DNA of 64,000 nt, taken from NCBI GenBank assembly GCA_002413745.1, contig DHXP01000078.1, forward strand, positions 62,001-126,000, read 5' to 3'. The position numbers were made by a program, and so were the translations under genes. This document shows, piece by piece, positions 10,542 to 17,744 of this stretch. Numbering within the stretch: position 1 is the first letter of the stretch; each line of letters starts with the position of its first letter. This stretch comes from Flavobacterium sp. UBA5153. Its GTDB lineage: Bacteria; Bacteroidota; Bacteroidia; Flavobacteriales; Flavobacteriaceae. The notes beneath the pieces were generated by a model. The model worked only from the letters and a program-made list of their open reading frames with translations, did not search any database and was not told the origin of the DNA.

Positions 10542-11393
10542 TTAATTATTATTTTGTTGTAAAATCTTAATATCCGAGATATGGTCTGCAAAGAAACTAC
10601 TTTTTTCTGGATATTTCAAAATTAATATTTCATAAGCTTGTATCGCTTTTTGATATTTTTTTTGTTCCAAATAAACTCTGGCCAACGTTTCGGTCATTAG
10701 ATAGGAATTATCTTCTTTATTTGGTTCAAAATGAACTATTGAAGTAGTGACTTGTTTTACAGGGGAAATCTTTGGACTGGCTTCAATAAATTTATCAATC
10801 AATTCGGCCTTTTTCTTTTTTTCGTCATCCAATAAAGGCGTTTTAGAATTACCTATACTTTCTTTTTCTCTATCAATTGGTTGTGTTCTGGAGAGTTGGA
10901 GCCATTCTTGAAAGGAATGTTTTTCATTTACGGAAAAATCCAAAGGTTTTCCAATTTCCAGTTTTTCGACCGCTATTTTTATGTTCTCGTCAGCCTCTAT
11001 TTGTGAAGCTTCTTTTATAGAGGTAAGAATTGATTGTTCCAAAGTGTTTATTTTTGGCTCAAGCCTTATTTCAGGCTTAATTATTTCGCTATCAATCACG
11101 CTAATGTCAAGAAGTTCAAGTATTTTTTTGTCATACAATCCTTTTTGGATGGCGACAAATGTATCTGAAGTTATGAAATCAAATAAAACTGTTCTGTCGC
11201 CGGTGTGTGCCGCAGTAACTTTTAGCGCAAAATTATACTTGAAACTATTTTGATTGTAGAGTCCTTTCAATCGTAATGCTCTCGCACTTTGAAAAAACGG
11301 GAATTCATCCAGCACTTTTTCCAATGCAATGGTTTGCTTTTCATTGATGGCATCTGGTCTATTAATCAAATAAGTATAATCGGTTACGTTCAT
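10542..11393 (-). CDS. TPR-like hypothetical protein
   Basis: A 283-aa soluble protein of unknown function. The N-terminal half is predicted helical (NEKQTIALEKVLDEFPFFQSARALRLKGL). The middle is charged and low in order, with a KPLDFSVNEKHSFQEWLQL segment (about 150-168) seen in flavobacterial relatives. The C-terminal 60 residues look like a tetratricopeptide repeat: ETLARVYLEQKKYQKAIQAYEIL. No signal peptide is visible. It lies between lptE and secG on the same strand. The start codon abuts four perfect copies of a 7-bp repeat (11394-11421), so its translation initiation region has an unusual composition. Confidence 0.7.
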   Translation of the reverse strand: MNVTDYTYLINRPDAINEKQTIALEKVLDEFPFFQSARALRLKGLYNQNSFKYNFALKVTAAHTGDRTVLFDFITSDTFVAIQKGLYDKKILELLDISVIDSEIIKPEIRLEPKINTLEQSILTSIKEASQIEADENIKIAVEKLEIGKPLDFSVNEKHSFQEWLQLSRTQPIDREKESIGNSKTPLLDDEKKKKAELIDKFIEASPKISPVKQVTTSIVHFEPNKEDNSYLMTETLARVYLEQKKYQKAIQAYEILILKYPEKSSFFADHISDIKILQQNNN

Positions 11394-11428
11394 TTTCAGA
11401 TTTCAGATTTCAGATTTCAGATTTTAGA
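11394..11428. repeat. Heptanucleotide tandem repeat at a start codon
   Basis: Four perfect head-to-tail copies of TTTCAGA (11394-11421) plus a fifth degenerate copy (11422-11428). They directly abut the ATG (minus strand, 11391-11393) of the TPR-like gene. A single extra copy-like piece lies at about 11447-11457. Confidence 0.85.
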
Positions 11429-11532
11429 CCCGAAAGGTTTCGGAATCAGATTTCAGAAAAAATCAATCCATTCATAAAGTTATTAAAAATGGCTAAATGT
11501 TTCTATATTCAGGATTTTAACTACAAACTAAT

Positions 11533-12036
11533 TTACCATTTTGCGAGTGATTCATTGAATACATCTTGTGTTATTCTTTCGAAAATCACTTTTATGGCAC
11601 TATTCAAAGTATACCCAGTGAGTTGTTGTGTAGCCGGATAATCATAATAAAAATCAAATGTTTTTTCGAAATTATCGGTTTCTTTATTTTTATTGGTAAA
11701 CCTGACATTTACTCTAATTGTCAATCTATTTTGAGAAGCTTGCTGATTGGCTGTTGCGGTCATCGGGCTTATTCTGTAATCTACAATCTCTCCTTCGTAA
11801 GTTAAATCGGCTCCACTTTTCACTAAATTCAAGTTGGTTTGATTCTGGAGAATATCCTGCAAAGCTAAAGTAAATGTTCTGTCGATTCCAGGCTCGATCA
11901 ACTCGGCATTGTTTTGGAAAAAGTTTACCTGAAAGGTTTTAGCGTCAATTTTTCCGGTTCCTGTAAAGTTGTAAACAGAGCAGCTACTAAATGCGAAAAA
12001 TAGTGCAATGACAGATATGTAATGTAAGTGTTTCAT
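11533..12036 (-). CDS. lptE: LptE-family lipoprotein (LPS assembly)
   Basis: A 167-aa predicted outer-membrane lipoprotein. From the ATG at 12036 it begins MKHLHYISVIALFFAFSSCS, a lipoprotein signal with the lipidated Cys about residue 19. The mature part, opening VYNFTGTGKID, has the features of the Bacteroidota LptE family: repeated beta strands, LTYEGEIVDYRISPMT, LTIRVNVRFTNK and a C-terminal amphipathic helix. LptE plugs the LptD barrel that delivers LPS to the outer leaflet. An upstream in-frame start would bury the signal peptide and is less likely. It is downstream of the sigma-54 regulator gene, 92 bp away, on the same strand. Confidence 0.85.
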   Translation of the reverse strand: MKHLHYISVIALFFAFSSCSVYNFTGTGKIDAKTFQVNFFQNNAELIEPGIDRTFTLALQDILQNQTNLNLVKSGADLTYEGEIVDYRISPMTATANQQASQNRLTIRVNVRFTNKNKETDNFEKTFDFYYDYPATQQLTGYTLNSAIKVIFERITQDVFNESLAKW

Positions 12037-12128
12037 TTTGGATTTAAAAAAGTGTTTCGCCAGTTCGCTGGCGCTCGGGTCAAAGATATTCATTTTAATG
12101 ATTGATTTACAAAACAAATAATTTGTGT

Positions 12129-13388
12129 TTATAGATCGAATTGTTTTATTTTTCTATACAATGTTCTTTCGGAAATCCCCAATTCATCGGCTGCAGCTTT
12201 TCGTTTCCCTCTGTTTTTTTCCAAGGATTTTTTTATCATCTCAATCTCTCGCTGCTCCAGTTTCAAAATTTCTTCTTCCTCCTCGATGGTTTCTGCAAAT
12301 TGGTAATTATCATCTTGTTCCTGATAATTATTCTCATTATTTTGAGCTGTAATGATACCGGTTCTTGGTTCTTCCTCAAAATCTATTTCGCTATCGTCTT
12401 CTTTAGAACCATATATTTTTTTGATCAGATTCGAATTTGTCTCTTGTACTTTCGTGCCTCCGCTTTGCATCAATTCCAAGGTTAGTTTTTTCAAATCGTG
12501 TAAATCACTTTTCATGTCAAAAAGCACTTTATACAAAATTTCTCTTTCGGTGTTAAACTCACTATCGTTTTTCTTGTTTTTAATCACCGACGGCAAATTG
12601 CTTCCTTCCGATGGTAAATAGGATTGCAAGGTGGCTGCCGAAATGTCGCGATTGGTTTCCAAAACCGAAATTTGTTCGGCTACATTTCGCAATTGCCGAA
12701 TATTCCCGCTCCAGCGAAATTTTTGCAATAGTTGAACAGCATTGTCGTCCAGTTTAATTGGGGGCATTTTATATTTATGGGCAAAATCAGCCGCAAATTT
12801 CCTGAACAATAAATGAATATCGTCCTTTCTGTCTCGCAACGGAGGCAAAGGAATGTCCACCGTACTCAATCGATAATACAAATCTTCCCGGAATTTCCCT
12901 TTTTCAATCGCATTGAACAAATTGACATTGGTAGCGGCAACAATTCGCACATCTGTTTTTTGTACTTGTGATGAACCTACTTTTATAAATTCGCCATTTT
13001 CCAGCACACGAAGCAATCTTACTTGAGTTGTCAAGGGTAATTCGCCCACTTCATCCAAGAAAATGGTTCCGCCGTTGGCTACTTCGAAATAGCCTTCACG
13101 AGTTCCGGTTGCTCCTGTAAAAGAGCCTTTTTCGTGGCCAAAAAGCTCGCTATCAATCGTTCCTTCCGGAATTGCTCCACAGTTTACGGCGATGTACTTT
13201 CCGTGTTTTCTGTGCGAAAGCGAATGAATAATTTTTGGAATGCTTTCTTTTCCAACGCCACTTTCACCCACAACCAATACCGAAATATCAGTTGGCGCCA
13301 CCTGAATAGCTTTTTCTATCGCACGATTGAGTTTCGGGTCATTCCCGATAATCTCAAATCGTTGTTTTATTGCTTGAACTGTATCCAT
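12129..13388 (-). CDS. Sigma-54-dependent transcriptional activator without sensory domain
   Basis: A 419-aa bacterial enhancer-binding protein. The AAA+ domain starts almost at residue 15 (FEIIGNDPKLNRAIEKAI), so there is no N-terminal receiver, GAF or PAS domain. Walker A is GESGVGKE (about 39-46), the sigma-54 contact loop reads GSFTGAT (a Ser variant of GAFTGA), Walker B is GGTIFLDEVGEL (about 108-119), and an R-finger region RLLRVLENGEF follows. After a long acidic linker (about 290-370) comes a Fis-type helix-turn-helix at the end (RKAAADELGISERTLYRKI). It is 85 bp downstream of miaB and upstream of lptE. Its constitutive-looking architecture suggests control by level or by partner proteins. 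Confidence 0.92.
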   Translation of the reverse strand: MDTVQAIKQRFEIIGNDPKLNRAIEKAIQVAPTDISVLVVGESGVGKESIPKIIHSLSHRKHGKYIAVNCGAIPEGTIDSELFGHEKGSFTGATGTREGYFEVANGGTIFLDEVGELPLTTQVRLLRVLENGEFIKVGSSQVQKTDVRIVAATNVNLFNAIEKGKFREDLYYRLSTVDIPLPPLRDRKDDIHLLFRKFAADFAHKYKMPPIKLDDNAVQLLQKFRWSGNIRQLRNVAEQISVLETNRDISAATLQSYLPSEGSNLPSVIKNKKNDSEFNTEREILYKVLFDMKSDLHDLKKLTLELMQSGGTKVQETNSNLIKKIYGSKEDDSEIDFEEEPRTGIITAQNNENNYQEQDDNYQFAETIEEEEEILKLEQREIEMIKKSLEKNRGKRKAAADELGISERTLYRKIKQFDL

Positions 13389-13397
13389 TATTTTTTT

Positions 13398-13470
13398 GTT
13401 TAAAGTTTTCTTTGTTTAAAGTTTAAAGTTCTCTCGATAACGTGAAACTTTAAACCTTAAACTTTAAACT
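13398..13470. repeat. AAAGTTTAAA-type repeats between miaB and the sigma-54 activator gene
   Basis: Several copies of GTTTAAAG face AAACTTTAAAC across a short spacer, giving an imperfect inverted repeat that could fold into a hairpin. It may act as the miaB terminator. Similar repeats often fill short flavobacterial intergenic gaps, from general knowledge. Confidence 0.5.
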
Positions 13471-13473
13471 TTT

Positions 13474-14931
13474 TTAATTCATCTCACTCAAACCAACCGC
13501 TTCCCCAATTAAGGTTCCACTAGTGCAACTCGTGATTTTTACATTCACAAAATTCCCAATTTTATAATCCTCTTTGGGGAAAACCACCACAATACTTTGG
13601 GAATTTCTACCGGACCAATCATTTTCTGATTTTTTTGAAGCTTTTTCCACCAAAACTTCTACGGTTTGACCCACGAATTCCTGAGTTCTTATCGCACTGT
13701 GTTTCCTTTGAGTATCCACAATTTCTTGTAATCTTCGCAATTTTGTTGTTTCCGGAACATCGTCTTCCATTTTGCGTTCGGCTAATGTTCCCGGACGTTC
13801 AGAATAGGAATACATATAGCCAAAACTGTATTTCACATATTCCATCAAACTCAAAGTGTCTTGATGATCTTCTTCGGTTTCGGTAGGGAAACCTGAAATC
13901 AGGTCTTGGGTAACGGAACAATCCGGAATGATAGATCTGATTTTATCAATCAAGGTCATGTATTCTTCCCGAGTGTGCAAACGGTTCATTTCTTTTAGGA
14001 TTCTGTTGCTTCCTGATTGAACCGGTAAGTGAATGTGTTTGCAAATATTATCGTGTTTCGCAATGACGTGTAACACACTTTCGTGCATGTCCTGCGGATT
14101 GGAAGTTGAAAAGCGAATGCGCATTTTCGGGAAACCAACTGCCACCATTTCGAGTAATTGGTCAAAATCAACCGCCGTTACTTTTTGCATCTCGGAAGCG
14201 TTGACAAAATCTTTTTTCAGTCCGCCGCCATACCATAAATAACTATCGACATTCTGTCCCAAAAGCGTAATTTCCTTAAAATCGTTGTCCCACAAATCCT
14301 GAATTTCCTTCATAATGCTTTGCGGTTCCCTACTGCGTTCGCGACCTCTGGTAAAAGGCACCACGCAAAACGTGCACATATTGTCACAACCACGCGTGAT
14401 GGAAACAAATGCCGAAACGCCATTAGAATTCAATCGAACGGGGGATATGTCGCCATAGGTTTCATCTTTTGACAAAATCACGTTGATGGCATCGCGACCT
14501 TCTTCGACTTCCGCCAATAAATTAGGTAAATCTTTGTAAGCATCAGGACCCACAACGAGGTCAACAATTTTTTCTTCTTCCAGAAACTGACTTTTCAAAC
14601 GTTCTGCCATGCAGCCCAAAACCCCAACTTTCATCTTCGGATTGGTACGTTTCACGGCATTGTATTTCTCTAAACGTTTACGGATTGTTTGTTCTGCTTT
14701 GTCCCGAATCGAACAGGTATTTACCAAAACCAAATCCGCTTCTTCAAGGATTTGTGTGGTATTATATCCGTTTGAAGATAGGATGGAAGCCACGATTTCG
14801 CTATCCGAAAAATTCATCGCACAGCCGTAACTTTCTATAAAGAGTTTCTTGGTATTCTCAGGTTTATAATCTAAAACTAGGCTTTCGCCTTGCTTGCTTT
14901 CTTCAATAATCTTTTCCATAGTCACTTTCAA
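13474..14931 (-). CDS. miaB: tRNA-2-methylthio-N6-dimethylallyladenosine synthase
   Basis: A 485-aa radical-SAM methylthiotransferase that adds a methylthio group to i6A37 in tRNAs. The N-terminal UPF0004 domain (FIESYGCAMNFSDSE, LVNTCSIRDKAEQ, GVLGCMAERLK) provides three Cys for one 4Fe-4S cluster. The radical-SAM motif is in ITRGCDNMCTFCVVPF (CxxxCxxC). The distinguishing GRERSREPQSI and HLPVQSGSNRILKEMNR segments follow, and a TRAM domain closes the protein. Length and motifs match MiaB rather than MtaB or RimO. A promoter fits at 14953-14984. Confidence 0.97.
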   Translation of the reverse strand: MKVTMEKIIEESKQGESLVLDYKPENTKKLFIESYGCAMNFSDSEIVASILSSNGYNTTQILEEADLVLVNTCSIRDKAEQTIRKRLEKYNAVKRTNPKMKVGVLGCMAERLKSQFLEEEKIVDLVVGPDAYKDLPNLLAEVEEGRDAINVILSKDETYGDISPVRLNSNGVSAFVSITRGCDNMCTFCVVPFTRGRERSREPQSIMKEIQDLWDNDFKEITLLGQNVDSYLWYGGGLKKDFVNASEMQKVTAVDFDQLLEMVAVGFPKMRIRFSTSNPQDMHESVLHVIAKHDNICKHIHLPVQSGSNRILKEMNRLHTREEYMTLIDKIRSIIPDCSVTQDLISGFPTETEEDHQDTLSLMEYVKYSFGYMYSYSERPGTLAERKMEDDVPETTKLRRLQEIVDTQRKHSAIRTQEFVGQTVEVLVEKASKKSENDWSGRNSQSIVVVFPKEDYKIGNFVNVKITSCTSGTLIGEAVGLSEMN

Positions 14932-14952
14932 AAGTGTGTTTTAATAAGAATG

Positions 14953-14984
14953 CAAAGTTACAATTATTTGAATGAATATGACAA
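14953..14984 (-). promoter_or_regulatory. miaB promoter, TTG-N21-TAACTTTG
   Basis: On the minus strand TTG (14982-14984) is followed after 21 bp by TAACTTTG (14953-14960), which fits the Bacteroidota promoter form. It lies 22 bp upstream of the miaB ATG. The rest of the 14932-15258 gap holds nothing else recognised. Confidence 0.7.
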
Positions 14985-15258
14985 GATGTCAGCCGAAGAA
15001 TTAACAGTATTTTAAGGCGTTGTAAATTTCGAAAAGTGTCATTACAAAATATGACTTTTTTGCCGTGGCGGAAGCAATCTCCTGCTTTAATATTTGCGTG
15101 AAAATGGTATTGATTTGGATTTTTATCAAAACAATGTTATTATTGGTTTTGATTTTTATCGAAACAAATGTATTTAGGAAAAATTAGACTTTGGAATACT
15201 TGGATTAAAGACGGTTTTTGTACAGATGAATGAGCTGATGAGTATTTTCTTTTTCGTA

Positions 15259-15558
15259 TTATTTTTCATCTAAAGGTTCTTCGTCCCACAATTCACGATA
15301 GATGTTCACATATTCGTAGGTTGCAATTGGATTGATTTCATAGTAATACCTACATAATCTTTTAAAAAGCAACAACATTTTATCATCATAGCAATAATCT
15401 AATAAAGCATCTATTACACGTTCAATTTCTTTTTCGTCTTTAATCATATTGCGATATATTCTATCAACTTGTACTTCGTAAATTAGGAAGGCTTCCTCCG
15501 TGTTTTTCTGTATACTTTCTGCTAATTCTTTGAAACCATTAATATCATCTTCTATCAT
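15259..15558 (-). CDS. Small acidic hypothetical protein
   Basis: A 99-aa, strongly charged and mostly helical protein (MIEDDINGFKELAESIQKN at the N-terminus, YYYEINPIATYEYVNIYREL near the C-terminus). No domain is recognised and no signal peptide or membrane segment is visible. It is the last gene of the minus-strand defence island, starting 47 bp after the stop of the AlbA_2/ATPase gene, so it may be co-transcribed. Whether it belongs to the defence system or is a bystander cannot be judged. It is too short and unrelated in appearance to be a DrmC phospholipase D-like protein. Confidence 0.6.
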   Translation of the reverse strand: MIEDDINGFKELAESIQKNTEEAFLIYEVQVDRIYRNMIKDEKEIERVIDALLDYCYDDKMLLLFKRLCRYYYEINPIATYEYVNIYRELWDEEPLDEK

Positions 15559-15604
15559 TGAAATAACTATTTGGGTTACTTTCTACTTTTAAAAATCTAT
15601 ACTT

Positions 15605-17527
15605 TTATTCGACCGCTTTATACGCTTGATGTGGATGATTTATAATTGTTGGATATAATCTTTCTAATCTGCCACTTTTAATAAGTGAAGGTATTATGTT
15701 GTTTTTAAGATATTTAGGTGTTTTGCCTATAAGTTTCCCTATATCGTCTAATGTTTTGAATTCTGAATTACATACTCCAAGAATAATGACTTCTAAATCT
15801 TCTTTTTTCATTCTTGACTTTGGCACATCTTCTGTAGAACTATCCATCTTATCATTTGAGGTGTCCATCTTATTGTTCGAGGTGTCCACATTAGATAATG
15901 AAGTGTCCCTATTAGTAGGCAACAGATTGTCAAGTAATTCAACCCCTGAAGTGTCCACATTAATCTGCAAGCTGTCCACATAAGTAGAAAGAAATAGCGT
16001 ATTTAAGTGGTAAGTAGTCCATCTTCCTTTGCTGTCTGATAACAAATACCCTTGTTTGCATAAATCTTGTAATATTTTGGTAATATCAGTTCGGTGTTGG
16101 TCAATCATATATTGCAGCCGACTATTTGAAACTTCGCCTTCAATATGACAAGTTGCTAGAATTGTAAGTTCGTCTTTTCCTAAAACATCTATATTGTGAC
16201 CAAATAATTTTCTTAATTCGTGTAATGTTTCCTCCGGAATAATACTAAACATTGGTAATTCTAACACTAATCTATCAGGTTGTGTATCTACTTTCAAATA
16301 AGGACTTCTCCAATGTGCATATTCCCAACCCGACATAATTTTGTTTACTCCACTACCTGCTTTTTCTGCACTACCCATCATTAAAAACATTTTCTGAAGA
16401 TTTGGGTTTCTGCATTCACTAATGCCACCTTGATAATATTGGTGTATTGAAACCAATAAAGTACCAGGATTGGAGAAAATAAAGCTATCCATCCTGTGTT
16501 CAATAATAATACTTCCAGAAGCCGAGTAATCTGTATGAATTAAAGCATTTACAAAAGCTTCTCGAATGGCAGTATGTGCAGGAGTTTCATCTTGTCGTAC
16601 ACCATCTTTGAGCTGAAAAGGTTTTGGTAAACTTGACGATAATCTGGGCCATATTTTTAAATAAAACTGAAACAAATTAGCATCCCAAGTGCCGTCTGGA
16701 TAAATTCGATCCGTCCATCGTATCGATAGATCATTTGAAAGAATTTCTCTAAAATCAGGAAAGAAATTAGGAACACATTCTTGGTCAGTTATGCTACTTT
16801 CCTTTCCAAACATTAGCATTCCAGCCACTGTAAATCCTTCTTTTTTGGTTACACGATCCTTTCTATAACCTCCAAGTTTTTCAAGCAATTCAATATCATC
16901 AAGAGCCAACCAAGGATGCGATGGTTTTGCCCCTGCAAATAATTGCCTGTATTTTTTTAGACTATTAGCATCTAAATCGTCCTGTGTGAATCCTTCTAAA
17001 ATTCGGCTGTCGTGATGTAAAGTAGTATCAGCATCGGCAAGCATTCTTCTCACTTCTTCGTCCTTGCATTTATAATCTCCCTCGTGGTTTCTTTTGTACG
17101 TATTTTGAAATGGATTTCTAGTAAGATGTACCGGTTTATCTGTTCGTTTAGCGACTGGTATTTTGAAACCCAAAACTGTTTTTCCTAAAACAGCAATTTC
17201 TTTTACATCCTCATTTGTCAGTAGGTTTCTATTTGTAGTGTTTAGATTGTTTATACTGTCCCAAAATATTTTTTGAAGTTGGTTTATTTTATCGGGTTCA
17301 AGACCGTCAATTTTAAGCATTCCTTTTTTCTCAGAAACACCTAATATAATATAGCCTCCATTAGTATTTGCAAAAGCAGCATAGGTTTTCCAAAAATCAT
17401 TTGGGAAACCTCCTTGTGCTGATTTATATTCCAATTCTGCAAATTCATTATTAGCAAAAGTTTCTGTTATTGACTGGAATAAAGGCCACTCAACGGCATC
17501 GAATAAATCATATTGTTTGTTTTCCAT
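15605..17527 (-). CDS. AlbA_2/Schlafen-type ATP-binding protein with winged helix
   Basis: A 640-aa protein starting at the ATG at 17527. Residues about 1-130 form an AlbA_2 (Schlafen AlbA-like) domain: FAELEYKSAQGGFPNDFWKTYAAFANTNGGYIILGVSEKKG in segments around residues 27-70. Residues about 300-430 form a GHKL-type ATPase (HATPase_c_4) with IREAFVNALIHTDY as the N-box and GSGVNKIM as a later glycine motif. A winged-helix region (GKDELTILATCHIEGEVSNSRLQYMI) follows near 450. The region around 515-575 has repeated VDTS/MDTS units, then a last HTH-like segment (TLDDIGKLIGKTPKYLKNNI). Such proteins are often misnamed RecG-like. It lies downstream of drmB on the same strand, separated by 217 bp. 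A role in defence is inferred from position. Confidence 0.8.
   Translation of the reverse strand: MENKQYDLFDAVEWPLFQSITETFANNEFAELEYKSAQGGFPNDFWKTYAAFANTNGGYIILGVSEKKGMLKIDGLEPDKINQLQKIFWDSINNLNTTNRNLLTNEDVKEIAVLGKTVLGFKIPVAKRTDKPVHLTRNPFQNTYKRNHEGDYKCKDEEVRRMLADADTTLHHDSRILEGFTQDDLDANSLKKYRQLFAGAKPSHPWLALDDIELLEKLGGYRKDRVTKKEGFTVAGMLMFGKESSITDQECVPNFFPDFREILSNDLSIRWTDRIYPDGTWDANLFQFYLKIWPRLSSSLPKPFQLKDGVRQDETPAHTAIREAFVNALIHTDYSASGSIIIEHRMDSFIFSNPGTLLVSIHQYYQGGISECRNPNLQKMFLMMGSAEKAGSGVNKIMSGWEYAHWRSPYLKVDTQPDRLVLELPMFSIIPEETLHELRKLFGHNIDVLGKDELTILATCHIEGEVSNSRLQYMIDQHRTDITKILQDLCKQGYLLSDSKGRWTTYHLNTLFLSTYVDSLQINVDTSGVELLDNLLPTNRDTSLSNVDTSNNKMDTSNDKMDSSTEDVPKSRMKKEDLEVIILGVCNSEFKTLDDIGKLIGKTPKYLKNNIIPSLIKSGRLERLYPTIINHPHQAYKAVE
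15836..15985 (-). repeat. Imperfect tandem repeat coding for VDTS/MDTS units
   Basis: Within the AlbA_2/ATPase gene, short units containing GTGTCC on the plus strand recur about eight times and encode DTS/DSS-bearing peptides that form a flexible linker between the winged helix and the last HTH-like segment. Confidence 0.65.
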
Positions 17528-17534
17528 TTTTATT

Positions 17535-17639
17535 TTATTCAATTGTATTATTATCAAATATAAAACTCTTTTTGGCTTCAATAGTTGTGCATTGGTCTGT
17601 GATGTTTAAATGCTCCAATATGTCTTTGATAGGGTCCAT
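17535..17639 (-). pseudogene. Possible remnant of a second AlbA_2-type gene
   Basis: An open reading frame of 34 codons begins MDPIKDILEHLNITDQ and continues CTTIEAKKS before running out at a stop. The string ILxxLNxTDQxxTIEAKK resembles the N-terminus of AlbA_2-domain ATP-binding proteins, in which IE(A/F)KK opens the domain. It lies 8 bp ahead of the intact AlbA_2 gene (17527) on the same strand. It may be a leftover of an earlier gene that was replaced, or a short leader peptide. Confidence 0.35.
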
Positions 17640-17744
17640 AGAATGCTTTTACTATATTGATTGTGCAAAATTAAGCATATTCTTATTTTTTTGAATTTAA
17701 TATTTTAGGAATTATTTGAAGCAAAAAAATTAAAAATATTAACT

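Noticed and set aside
15259-15558. Could the 99-aa protein be DrmC or a methylase piece?
   Set aside because: No HxKxxxxD phospholipase-D motif, no methylase motif and far too short.
15836-15985. Frameshift or assembly error in the repeat region of the AlbA_2 gene
   Set aside because: The reading frame stays open and encodes a sensible linker followed by an HTH-like segment.
17528-17581. Longer start for the AlbA_2 protein
   Set aside because: The extra upstream codons begin at a TTG and give a hydrophobic extension not seen in the family; the ATG at 17527 is preferred.
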